64,000 bases of DNA from Trichomonas vaginalis G3 (Eukaryota > Parabasalia > Trichomonadida > Trichomonadidae). Within the stretch, counting starts at the first letter, position 1. The number at the start of each line of letters is the position of its first letter. The stretch lies in NCBI RefSeq assembly GCF_026262505.1, contig NC_067206.1, positions 4,182,879 to 4,246,878 of the forward strand, read 5' to 3'. The notes under the pieces are model-generated. The model ran no database searches, had not been told where the DNA came from, and saw only the letters and a list, made by a program, of their open reading frames with translations. Made by a program: the position numbers and the translations under genes. Shown here piece after piece: positions 51,864 through 61,752 of the stretch.

Positions 51864-53260
51864 ATGTCAAATGAAACAGCGTCTATGAGAGAAATACAAC
51901 ACAACCGACAACTCATTATACAAGCTCTAAATAAGAACAAACAAACTTTTCAAAACTATTCTAAGATATCTGAGTCATTGAAAGAAGGAAACTTAAAACT
52001 GACATTAAACCCAATGACAGATGAGTTTCTGTTTCAAGACAATAAGAACCATACTGTCTGTATAAATCCAACAAAAGGAACTTTAAACGAGAAACCTATA
52101 AATGAATTCTTTTGAAAGCAGATGTTGACAACAAAGCTGACAAAGAATAATGTAGACGATGCAATAGCAAAAGAAGAAGAAAGAGCTAACAAAGCTTATG
52201 CAACAAAGAACATACTCATCCTGAACTAGCAGACAAAACATATGTTGACAATAAAATGTCAAGTGAAGTGACAAGAGCTGAAAACGAATATTCTAAAAAG
52301 ACTCATACACATACCATTGCAATAAATTACAAACTTACAAGAAACCTTAAACAGTAAAAGTGACGTTGGACATACACATACCATTGCAAAATTACAAAAC
52401 TTACAAGAAACCTTAAACAGTAAAAGTGACGTTGGACATACACATACCATTGCAAATATTACAACTTACAAGAAACCTTAAACAGTAAAAGTGACGTTGG
52501 ACATACACATACCATTGCAAATATTACAAACTTACAAGAAACCTTAAACAGGAAAAGTGACGTTGGACATACACACGATTTCTTCGCAACTGTTGCTATA
52601 GAAAGTATTGAAGGAACGGTTGAAGAAACTGGTGGGGATGTATTATATTTTAAACCTCCTAACTTTCCACAAGGTTTAACATCGGATGAAAACATAACAA
52701 CGACGAAATACATTAGATGTAGAAATGTTTATGCCATGGAGGATGAAAATAACGTTAAATTCACTGCTCAAGATTTATATGAGAAGAAAGCAGACAAAAC
52801 AGAGCTTCAAACATTAAAGACAGAAATACTTCAAACATTATATCCTATAGGCTTCTATTTACGTCAATGAACTCTACCAGACCAGAAACAGTTTCTGGGT
52901 TTTGGAACTTGGACTCAAATAGTCGACAGGTTTTTGTATTGTGCAAACTCTTCAAAGGAAACAGGTGGAAGTAAAACGATTTCAGGTGAAAACTTACCTG
53001 CGCACAGTCACTACATAGATTTAAGTACATCTCAAGCAGGTTGGCATAAGCATAGATATTGGGATTGGTCAGCAATGACAAAAGGTAAAGGATATGATGT
53101 TAAAGACGACGTTAAGTTTGCTATAAATTGTTACTGGAGTAACACTGAGGGAGGAGGAAACCATACACATCGCGTTTCAGGGTATACGCAAACAACGGGA
53201 CAAAGTAAAGACTACATGCCACCTTACATGACAGTTTACGCATGGTATAGAAATGCTTAG
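51864..53260 (+). pseudogene. Phage-type fibre gene (Polinton C)
   Basis: Same N-terminal attachment region and C-terminal tip as the A fibre (HSH, HKH and HTH motifs; MPPYMTVYAWYRN end). The shaft in between is different: it contains tandem repeats of about 66 bp coding for DVGHTHTIANITNLQETL-type units and a segment absent from A. Tip residues near the third HxH also differ. About three breaks. Confidence 0.8.
52302..52575 (+). repeat. 66-bp tandem repeats in the fibre shaft
   Basis: About four units of GACGTTGGACATACACATAC followed by an ACAAACTTACAAGAAACC segment, coding for a 22-residue helical repeat. Confidence 0.85.
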
Positions 53261-54213
53261 TCGTCATTTTCAACTTCTTTAGCATATTCGTCAGGAGTTG
53301 TCTTATATTTGTTAGGAACTGTCTTTGAAAGTATACCACCTTGAACTTTGACAAGTTTGAAACGAGGTCTGACAATAGTAGTTTTATCTTCTGCTTGCAG
53401 TCTGTACATTTTGCCATGTTTGCCTAAAACTTCATAATATTCTCTTGTATACTTTCTTCTATTTTACGAACACGAATGTGAGTACCTGTCGGGTTCCCAT
53501 TGTTGTCATAGTCAATAGTATTTTCATATGGGTCGCGTTTAGGTATTTCTATTTTTACTTTGTCACCTTTCTGAAGTTTGAAGCCCGGCATTCTTTCTTG
53601 TTTGTCTCTTTTGACTAAATTATTAAATATATAGTCTTTCTCTAAGTCGGGTTGTTTTTCATTTCTTCGGGGAGTGGTTTCCCAAACCTTTTTGTTTACG
53701 GCTATTGTAAATATTTAAAACTTGTCTCATCTTTGCCATGGAGAAGTGTCTATACTTGTCGTCATATGACATTTCATTTGCTTCACCACCTTGTGGTTGG
53801 TTTAAGTCTCTTAACATTTTTATACAACCGTCAATGACACCAAGAGCAGAATGGTTTTGGTCGACAATGAAATATTGGTTTACATTTTTTGAACGCAGAT
53901 AGTTTTTAATATCGTCTGATTTGAAAGAACTTTCACAGTCAGATGTCAGTTTTGTTGGATGGTATTTGTCAACAAATATTGTCAAAGCAGTTTTCACATC
54001 TAAAATATTTTTGGACCATAATGGTATGGCTTCACAGTATCTTGTGTTTTGACCAACAAATATTAGCCAGTATGGTGGTCCATCTGTTCTAACTCTCGGA
54101 ATGTTTTCCAAGATATCCATAAACCAAGCATTTGGTGTTGAACTAAAGATTTTTATCATGAGTGCTTTCTTTGTCGCCTTAGAAACATAGGGGTCCTTGT
54201 TTGGATTCGTCAT
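53257..54213 (-). pseudogene. Polinton integrase (Polinton C)
   Basis: Close homologue of 30086-31045 with the same catalytic segments (LTSDCESSF, NHSALGVID) and a basic C-terminal domain. Stop shared in a 4-bp overlap with the fibre stop, as in A. One or two breaks. Confidence 0.8.
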
Positions 54214-54230
54214 TTTTTAACCCATAAGAA
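54214..54230. promoter_or_regulatory. 17-bp bidirectional promoter region in Polinton C
   Basis: Same as 30069-30085, including the AACCCAT/ATGGGTT inverted repeat. Confidence 0.6.
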
Positions 54231-54632
54231 ATGGGTTTATTTGGCGCATTAGCAGGAGTCGCATCTAGATTTTTACCCGCAGTGGGAACAATAGCCAGAG
54301 GTGTATTTGGAGTTGGAAGGAAGATTTTGAGTACATTAGGTATACTTAAAGAGAAAGCACAACCTATTATACAAACTGTACAGAAAGGTTGGGATGTAGC
54401 ACGAGATGCAACAAATCTTATTCCAAATCCTGAAACAAGAGGAAAAGTTCAAGGATGGATGGACAATGTAGGAAGACAAGCAGGAAACTATTATAACAAA
54501 GCAAATGACTACTATAACCAAGCAGGACACTATATGGACCAAGGTGAAAGATTCTTTAACAGAGGATATAACCATGCACAACAGTGGGTAAACAATAACC
54601 AACCGCAACCACCTCAAACGTGGGGAATGTAA
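54231..54632 (+). CDS. MGLFG amphipathic protein (Polinton C)
   Basis: 133 residues, nearly identical to 29667-30068 (differences such as A/T and L/I substitutions near the N-terminus). Amphipathic Gly/Ala-rich start, Tyr/Asn/Gln-rich end. Whole. Confidence 0.6.
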   Translation: MGLFGALAGVASRFLPAVGTIARGVFGVGRKILSTLGILKEKAQPIIQTVQKGWDVARDATNLIPNPETRGKVQGWMDNVGRQAGNYYNKANDYYNQAGHYMDQGERFFNRGYNHAQQWVNNNQPQPPQTWGM

Positions 54633-54651
54633 AATTTTTTACTGAGATGAA

Positions 54652-54804
54652 ATGAACAATACAGCATTGAGACAAATGGGTTCAAGATGGATTTGTCGGC
54701 TTCCAGCAGTTACACAACGTGTTTGTCAAGTTCTTCCTATACCTCAGGAAGTTTTAGACCGACTTAAAAAACAACAACAACCAGTTGAAAACAAACCAAA
54801 CTAA
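54652..54804 (+). CDS. Conserved 50-residue Polinton protein (Polinton C)
   Basis: Homologue of 29492-29647; start preceded by TTTTTACTGAGATGAAATG. Basic, with a Pro-rich end. Unknown. Confidence 0.6.
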   Translation: MNNTALRQMGSRWICRLPAVTQRVCQVLPIPQEVLDRLKKQQQPVENKPN

Positions 54805-54823
54805 AATTTTTTACTGAGATGAA

Positions 54824-55408
54824 ATGACCGAAGAAGTTGAAACGGTAGATTTGACACCACAAACAAAAAGTTCAGAACCATTGTCAAAACCTGTCAAAGA
54901 ACTTACAGATGAAGAGAAAAAGTCAATAATAGAAAGTGCCAGGTCTGGAAATACAAACCCTAACTACAAAGTCACTTTTCATAAAAATGGAACGGCAAGT
55001 ATCTCAAAAAAGAAACAGACTCTCACAAATAAAATATTGAAGTCTGAAGGAGCTTTCGAGACAACAGATGGAAAAGTTTACTTCACTGACCAACAGTTCA
55101 TTATAGAACATCTCATTGACTTAGAGTCGAAATATTCTAAACTTTACAACAAACACAAAAAGTTGAAAGGAAAACAAAAACAAATGGCATATGATATTTA
55201 TGAAGATGTTGACGACACAACTGTTCCTGCAAGTGAAGTAAAGTCAGAGGAACCGAAAAGTGACGAAAAACCGATAGAAGAAGAGAAACCAAAAACTGAA
55301 GATAAACCAAAACCAAAGTTTAGTTTCCAAACTAAACCAAGTCAACCTTCATTAGCTGGTATGGGTTGGCGTCAAAGACTTATGGCAGCAGGCGGTTATG
55401 TTAAGTAA
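54824..55408 (+). CDS. Conserved 194-residue Polinton protein (Polinton C)
   Basis: Homologue of 28891-29472, whole, same leader as its upstream neighbour. Charged linker and GMGWRQRLMAAGGYVK end. Unknown role; always directly before the polymerase gene. Confidence 0.6.
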   Translation: MTEEVETVDLTPQTKSSEPLSKPVKELTDEEKKSIIESARSGNTNPNYKVTFHKNGTASISKKKQTLTNKILKSEGAFETTDGKVYFTDQQFIIEHLIDLESKYSKLYNKHKKLKGKQKQMAYDIYEDVDDTTVPASEVKSEEPKSDEKPIEEEKPKTEDKPKPKFSFQTKPSQPSLAGMGWRQRLMAAGGYVK

Positions 55409-55440
55409 AGAGAAAAAAAATATTTTTTTTTTTTATAAAA

Positions 55441-56190
55441 ATGCCCCCATATAGAATGGATAGAAAATCTGCTAGAATAAAAGCAGAGTTGCAAAGATAT
55501 GGTTGGAGAGTTTCGAAGAAGTTTAAATATAGGAAGGGAAGACCCATAAAAGTCTATGACAAATTGTCTGGTCTTCGCTACGAAATGGATTTGGAAACAG
55601 CACGTGCCAATTATCCAAACAGACTAGAGAGGTTAGAAGAAGAACGTCTTATGGACATGCCTTTCGATGTTAGTGAACCTCAAGTTGAAGGACACGACGG
55701 CTTTGCCAGATTCTACTGGAAACATGACGAACAATTGCATCCTTTGAGAAGGAAAAAAGGTAGTGCAGAGGATGGTCATGCTCCCATGAAAAGAACAAGA
55801 TATGCATATGAGAAGTACCGTGAAGTTAGAAGTCAAATTACATCTGGTCGAACCTTTACAGTAAACTTTGACGAAGGAAAGAACAAAGAAGGCTTCATGG
55901 GAGTACTTGCTGCCATACAAGACGGAAATAAGAAAGGACACAATCTCAGATTGACCATAACAAATTTGGATGGTCACATTTACTATGCACATGGCAATGT
56001 CACAACAGCCGCACAACTTCTTGACGCTTTCAAGACTACAAAGAGAGAACAAATGGTTGACTCCGACTCAGACATTTTTAATGCAATTGAAGGAATTGCA
56101 AGTGTCAAGTTCGAATGGTACCAACCTAACCCTCAAGCAGTCAGACAACATGCTGGATACTTCCCGTTGGGAAACTTGTTTGTTAGATGA
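55441..56190 (+). pseudogene. Polinton polymerase, N-terminal part (Polinton C)
   Basis: About 240 codons matching the front of the A polymerase (28859 downwards), then the match ends. No palm motifs here. Leader AAAATATTTTTTTTTTTT then TATAAAAATG. Confidence 0.75.
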
Positions 56191-56242
56191 GAAATATGAA
56201 ATGGCATACCATTTTAAAACCATATATTTTTACATATATTAA

Positions 56243-57100
56243 ATGCTTCAGGTTGAAAAACAAAGAACAAAAGTAGCAGATACAAAACCGTTAGACTATA
56301 TCTTTACAAATGCTGGTAGGACTATTTCAGATGAAGAAATTTCATCCCGAGCATACAGGTTTGACTATCCAGTTCGTTGGCTTCAAAGTCCTTCAGATGC
56401 AAAGGCAATAGGATTTAGAAGAGTTTTGTTTTCAAATAGAACTAACGCGTTTATGTTCGCAGTATATTTTCATGGGCAGTATAAAGGTTCTGATGGTCTA
56501 ATAGACAAATTTGATGAAATGAGAATCTTTACAGTTCGTTCAGACGAAAGTCTTGAGAAAACTCTAAATGACTTTCAAACTCAAATGAACAAATATTATT
56601 GGGAATTTCAAGAAAAATACGACTCTTTACTAAATGGAACATACTATCTGAAACTAGAATATGACAAGATGAACTCCACCGTTTCATTTCAAAAGATTGA
56701 AATTAACCCTCCAAGAGATACAGAGTTTTTATTTTGGAAAGTAGACAAACGTTCTTAGGCACAATTTCTTCGGTTACTAAACCAGAACGAACCATTACCA
56801 CCAGATGGTCCATTTAAATTTATACTTCCACCAGCAGATTTGACAGTTTATAGAAACGTGTTTGACCCTCAAAATGTTATGTGTCATGCAAGTTTCAGTT
56901 CAAGCAACAATAGTTTTCTATGTATCGGTAAGGACTTTTATGACTTTGCTTCTAAATTCTACGAACCACCTAGTAACAGTTTCTCTGACTTTCAAGTTTG
57001 GTTCACAACAAATGGTGTGCAGCATATTATTCCATTGTACTATGACTTTTATCTCGAATTGTCTTTCATATACAACTACGGAAAAGTGCTGAAAAAGTGA
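56243..57100 (+). pseudogene. Diverged paralogue of the candidate minor capsid gene (Polinton C)
   Basis: About 280 codons sharing YRFDYPVRWLQSPSDAKAIG with 32350-33197 but otherwise clearly diverged, so C carries two different versions. The end (DFYLELSFIYNY) is conserved. About one break. Two paralogues might form a heteromeric vertex; that is a guess. Confidence 0.5.
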
Positions 57101-57103
57101 GTT

Positions 57104-57790
57104 TATGTTAGCATGTTAGATCTAACCTCTTTTCTAACCTCTTTTTTCACCCTCTTGAATTTTCATGAATTTCCTTAAGATAGAAAAAAAGTGAGTTAAA
57201 ATGAGATGTTTACTGAAGGGGTCACCATGTCACCGGGTAACCATGTGTCACCAGGTAAACTAACTTCTTTTAAAAAATGAGACAACATGACATTTTGACA
57301 ACAACACAGGAAATGAACTTCATCGTAAATGTTTTGTCATGATTTCATCGTAAATGTTTTGTCATGATTTCATCGTAAATGTTTTGTCATGATTTCATCG
57401 TAAATGTTTTGTCATGATTTCATCGTAATGAGCGTAAATGACCCAAAAATATATTTTATGTTAGCATGTTAGATCTAACACGTTTTCTAACCACTTTTCT
57501 AACCTCTTGAATTTTGTATAAAAACCAACCGGCAGAATTTCGGCGATTGGTATATTCTTCACAAAATGCTTGTTTTGAGGTCGAGCCACTTTTGGCTCCA
57601 TCGTATTCTTTCACCCGTTGAATTTTCATGAGTTTTGGTCTGAATTCAATAAAAATATATTTTATGTTAGCATGTTAGATCTAACACGTTTTCTAACCAC
57701 TTTTCTAACCTCTTGAATTTTCATGAATTTCCTTAAGATAGAAAAAAAGTGAGTTAGTATTTTTTAAAAAATTTTTTTTATTTTTATTGT
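57104..57790. repeat. Iteron region 5' of the 302-residue gene
   Basis: Holds three GTTAGATCTAAC palindromes (57115, 57468, 57674), CTAACNNNTTTT iterons at 12-bp spacing, and a 25-bp tandem repeat TTCATCGTAAATGTTTTGTC (57324-57425, about four units). Also repeated GTCACC words near 57220-57260. Much of it recurs in reverse orientation at 58710-59300. Confidence 0.85.
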
Positions 57791-57796
57791 AAGAAC

Positions 57797-58705
57797 ATGT
57801 TAGCAACAACTTCACCAAACTCGTTAGTCATGAACCCAACTTCAATGTTAGTAGAAATGAAAAGCTTCATTCCTTCTTCATATACTTTCGAAACAGAAAT
57901 CCAGAAGATAAAGCAAGAACTTCTCCAAGGAGATTTAGATTGCACTGCGAAAGATGAAACAAATGAACAGTATCTTTATGAAATGCAGGACCTGGTGGAA
58001 CATCTACCTAAACTTCCTGAAATACAACAACAAAAGCTTACTATTCCAGAATTTGAAGAAATAGAAGTCAAAGCAACTGACTCAGTAGAAATAAAGAAGT
58101 TCATACGTAAGGTTAACTATGAGTTTCTTGGATTTCATTGCAACCACAAAGTCATGGACAAAGACTGCGATATGGTATATTTCATTGACATATATAAATC
58201 TGAAGAATTTAAGACCTACGACAACTTTGTTTCGTTAGTTGCAAAATGTGTATGGCAGATAAGAGATAAAGATAAAAGAGGTAAAGTATGGAACGAACAA
58301 ATAAAACCTGCATGTTTTGAGTTAAAGAAAACCATTGACGCTATAGTTGTACTTGCAGGACAAATTTCAATGTACAATGCTAAAATGAACCCACAATGTT
58401 CTAAATGTAAAGCAGCAATGAGGAAATATAACTACTCCGTCAAAGAGATAGAACGTATGCGAAACGACTATGCTGACTTAAAGAAAGAAGTAGAGAAACC
58501 AGCAGAAGATAAAATGGACATATTGGCATTTCTAAACAAAAACTATCCAACTGCTGACGATTTCCTTCTATCTGACGTCAAGAAGAAGTATAAAGATACA
58601 TTCAATATTGTGAAAACTTTTGATATCCTTCGTGAAGAAATAGAAGCTACAAAACTGTTTAAAGTCATGAACCATCGCAACATATACCATGTAAAACGCT
58701 TGTAA
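57797..58705 (+). CDS. Conserved 302-residue Polinton protein, unknown (Polinton C)
   Basis: Whole copy of the gene seen at 21958-22872. Order: N-terminal Ser/Asn-rich 25 residues, acidic helical region, a middle region with HCNHKVMDKDC (possible metal ligands near residue 115), CSKCKAAMRKY near residue 195, a charged helix, and DFLLSDVKKKYKDTFN near residue 255. The Cys/His residues suggest a zinc-binding module, which is inference. Flanked on both sides by inverted copies of the same iteron region. Confidence 0.65.
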   Translation: MLATTSPNSLVMNPTSMLVEMKSFIPSSYTFETEIQKIKQELLQGDLDCTAKDETNEQYLYEMQDLVEHLPKLPEIQQQKLTIPEFEEIEVKATDSVEIKKFIRKVNYEFLGFHCNHKVMDKDCDMVYFIDIYKSEEFKTYDNFVSLVAKCVWQIRDKDKRGKVWNEQIKPACFELKKTIDAIVVLAGQISMYNAKMNPQCSKCKAAMRKYNYSVKEIERMRNDYADLKKEVEKPAEDKMDILAFLNKNYPTADDFLLSDVKKKYKDTFNIVKTFDILREEIEATKLFKVMNHRNIYHVKRL

Positions 58706-58709
58706 ATAG

Positions 58710-59300
58710 TTATGTTAGAAAAGTGGTTAGAAAACGTGTTAGATCTAACATGCTAACATAAAATATATTTTTATTGAATTCTGTATAAAATTCTGAGTAA
58801 AATGACATATGGAACATATACTTTTTCAGTAAGGACATATGGGGTAGAAAAGAGGTTAGAAAACGTGTTAGATCTAACATGCTAACATAAAATATATTTT
58901 TGCTGAAAAAAATGACCAAATTTCATTATATAACTGTTATGAGTGACGAAGAGAACTTTGACACTTCGTAAAAAAAATCCCTGAAATCATATCTTTTATA
59001 CAAAATTCAAGAGGTGAGAAAAGAGGTTAGAAAAGTGGTTAGAAAACGTGTTAGATCTAACATGCTAACATAAAATATATTTTTGTCTGATTTACACTCA
59101 TTTCGATGAAATCATGACAAAACATATACGATGAAGTTTATTTCCTGGACTGTTGTCAAAATGTCATGTTGTCACCATTTTCAAAAAGATGTTAGTTGAC
59201 CGAGTGACCGAGTGACCTGGTGACCCTCATGAAAATTCAAGAGGTGAAAAAAGAGGTGAGAAAAGAGGTGAGATCTAACCATCTACCCTAAAATATATTT
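58710..59300. repeat. Iteron region 3' of the 302-residue gene (inverted copy)
   Basis: Three GTTAGATCTAAC palindromes (58738, 58867, 59050) and a degenerate one near 59268; a GTCACC-rich stretch and ATCATGACAAAACAT words in reverse complement of 57104-57480. Confidence 0.85.
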
Positions 59301-60190
59301 TTGCTGAAAAAATGACCAAATTTCATGAATTTCCTCATATGTTTGCGACCCGAGGAAAACCGAGGGTCGAGATTCCGTACGAAAATCGCAAGAATTTGCC
59401 AATAAATTTAAGAGGTTGGTATGTACATAGACTATTAGTAAATGCAGTTGCAGTGAAGGCTTACTTTACATCGTTCAGAAACCAAACATACAGACATTGG
59501 TTCAAAAACCAAAGCACACAAGAACTTTTGAGTGAAATTTCTCTAGACCGACTTTTTTCGGTCTAGCATAAAACTCATGAAAATCGTAAAAAAATGACCA
59601 AATTTCATGAATTTCCTCATATGTTTGCTACCCGAGGAAAACCGAGGGTAGAGATTCCGTACGAAAATCGTAAAAAATTGCGAGTACGTACAAAAACGTA
59701 GTCGCCTAAAACTCATGAAAATCGTAAAAAAATGACCAAATTTCATTATATAACTGTTATTTTTTTACGAAGAGAACTTTGACACTTCGTCAAAAAAATC
59801 CCTGAAATCGTGAAAAAATGACCAAATTTCATTATATAACTGTTATTTTTTTACGAAGAGAACTTTGACACTTCGTCAAAAAAATCCCTGAAATCATATC
59901 TTTTATACAAGATAGAAAATCTTACTCGCCTAAAACTCATGAAAATCGTGAAAAATTGCGAGTAGTAAAAAAAACCCAGTCGCCTAAAATCCCTGAAATC
60001 GTGAAAAAATGACCAAATTTCATTATATAACTGTTATTTTTTGACGAAGAGAACTTTTGCACTTCGTAAAAAAATCCCTGAAATCGTGAAAAAATGACCA
60101 AATTTCATTATATAACTGTTATTTTTGACGAAGAGAACTTTGACACTTCGTCAAAAAAATCCCTGAAATCATATCTTTTATACAAGATAG
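59301..60190. repeat. Tandem/dispersed repeats with KilA-N gene scraps
   Basis: About five copies of a unit of roughly 80-100 bp with AATGACCAAATTTCATTATA, ACGAAGAGAACTTTG and ACTTCGTCAAAAAAATCCC. Each unit contains an inverted repeat TTGACGAAG/CTTCGTCAA. Between them (59395-59560) lie short pieces that match the KilA-N genes downstream, such as LRGWYVHRLLVNAVA, and a hairpin CTAGACCGACTTTTTTCGG. No whole gene. Confidence 0.75.
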
Positions 60191-60249
60191 AAAAAATAAA
60201 GTTAGTTTTTTGTAAAATATTTTTTTTATTTTGTATGTAAAGACAGAAA

Positions 60250-60861
60250 ATGACAAACACTGAGTTTGAAACAGTTAAAAAGATAGACAATGACACCAAA
60301 ATGGTTAGAATAGGTGATTTAAACGTAAGATACTCAAAGAAATACAACAAATATTCTTTGTCAGACATTATATCTCCATCTGGAAAGAGAGCAATCGATT
60401 GGGTTAAAAATGCTTCTACTCAGAAAATTTTGACAAGAAATCCTGAGCTTATGATATCGGTAAGATTCTATGGAACTACAGCATATCTTATAGACAAAAG
60501 TCTTATACCAATAGTTTTGTTATGGTTAGACCCAGTTGTTGGATATAACTTCATAACATATGGTTCATTCGATACGGAACGTTGCAGTGAAGGCTTACTT
60601 TACATCGTTCAGAAACCGAAGGACTTCAATACAAAAAGATATAAGATAGGAAGAACATATAATATAACTCAAAGATATGACAGTACAGTCAATAGAGTCA
60701 AGGTTGTGTTCGTTAACGATATGAGAGCTGCTGAAACAGAACTACTTGAAAAGTTTGAGAAAATGTATGGTGCTCCCATAAAAGGTAAAGAAACGTTTGA
60801 AGTAGATGAGATAGATAAAGCTATAAAATTATTTGACGAAGTTGCTGAAAAATACATGTAA
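60250..60861 (+). CDS. KilA-N protein with GIY-YIG/T5orf172-like C-terminal domain
   Basis: 203 residues, whole. The N-terminal half (residues 20-105) has the KilA-N layout: VRYSKKYNKYSLSDI, GKRAIDWVKNASTQKIL, then LIDKSLIPIVLLWLDP. The C-terminal half (115-203) reads GLLYIVQKPKDF, RYKIGRTYNITQR, then VVFVNDMRAAETELLEKF, the core of GIY-YIG-type nucleases of the T5orf172 group. Such two-domain proteins occur in large DNA viruses and phages and bind or cut DNA. Leader ATTTTGTATGTAAAGACAGA is shared with the next gene, so the two are probably co-regulated duplicates. Confidence 0.75.
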   Translation: MTNTEFETVKKIDNDTKMVRIGDLNVRYSKKYNKYSLSDIISPSGKRAIDWVKNASTQKILTRNPELMISVRFYGTTAYLIDKSLIPIVLLWLDPVVGYNFITYGSFDTERCSEGLLYIVQKPKDFNTKRYKIGRTYNITQRYDSTVNRVKVVFVNDMRAAETELLEKFEKMYGAPIKGKETFEVDEIDKAIKLFDEVAEKYM

Positions 60862-60949
60862 AGCGTTTATTTTTGGTCTTTTGTGAAAGTCAGGAAATAA
60901 CGCTAGTTTTTTATAAAATATTTTTTTTATTTTGTATGTAAAGACAGAT

Positions 60950-61752
60950 ATGACAACAACAGAGAACACAACAACTGCTATCGTTCATGAAGCCATAAAT
61001 GAAGAATACGAGTGGGTTCAGTTTAACAAACAGTTACGTCTCATTCGTTCGGTCAAAGACGATATGTACCAAATGCAAAGTATTTTGACAGCATGTTTTG
61101 CTCCAGATACCAAACATACAGACGATTGGTTCAAAAACCAAAGCACACAAGAACTTTTGAGCGAAGCACAGCGAGACGACTTTTTTCGGGGTCGCCTAAA
61201 ACTCATGAAAATCGTAAAAATTTGCCAAATGGTTTGAGAGGTTGGTATGTACATAGACTTCTTGTAAATGCTGTTGCAATGTGGGCTTCGCCTCGTTATG
61301 CTTGGTATATTTACAGACTTCTTGACGAAATTCATAGACAAGAACGTGAAGAGATGGAAAACAAGCTTGAAGCAAAAGACAAAAGCCTTCAGAAAAGAAT
61401 ACCACGTTCGGTACCAAAAGGAAAGGAAAAGAACTATAAGTATATGATTTATACTGAAGAGATGGAAAATGAAGAAGACAGAGATATGGTTATGTTGCAT
61501 TTAGTCAGAAGAAACAACAAAAGCTTTTACGACCTTGCTAAGATTTACAAATCTGACAGAAATTGGTTCTATCGCGAAAACTTACCGATTTCAATGACAC
61601 CGAATGAAGATGTGAAACAAATAGTTCAAGATACTTTACCTCAAACACACTATGATATTAAAGGTTGTACAATACTTACCTTCAAAGAAGATTTGCCGCT
61701 ACTGAAAGAAAAAATAACAGAGTATTTTGACAACTTCAAACAAGCAGAGTAG
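60950..61752 (+). pseudogene. KilA-N / BRO-like protein gene with different C-terminal domain
   Basis: Second KilA-N gene, about 265 codons, with the same leader. KilA-N parts: WVQFNKQLRLIRS, DDWFKNQSTQELLSEA and GLRGWYVHRLLVNAVAMWAS. A Lys/Glu helix follows, then a C-terminal domain (KYMIYTEEMENEEDRDMVML, SMTPNEDVKQIVQDTLP) similar in layout to domains following KilA-N in baculovirus BRO and mimivirus proteins. Repeats resembling the intergenic units lie inside it. About one break. Confidence 0.65.

Noticed and set aside
59312-59566. 84-codon independent gene
   Set aside because: Made of intergenic repeat and short pieces copied from the KilA-N genes; not a coherent protein.
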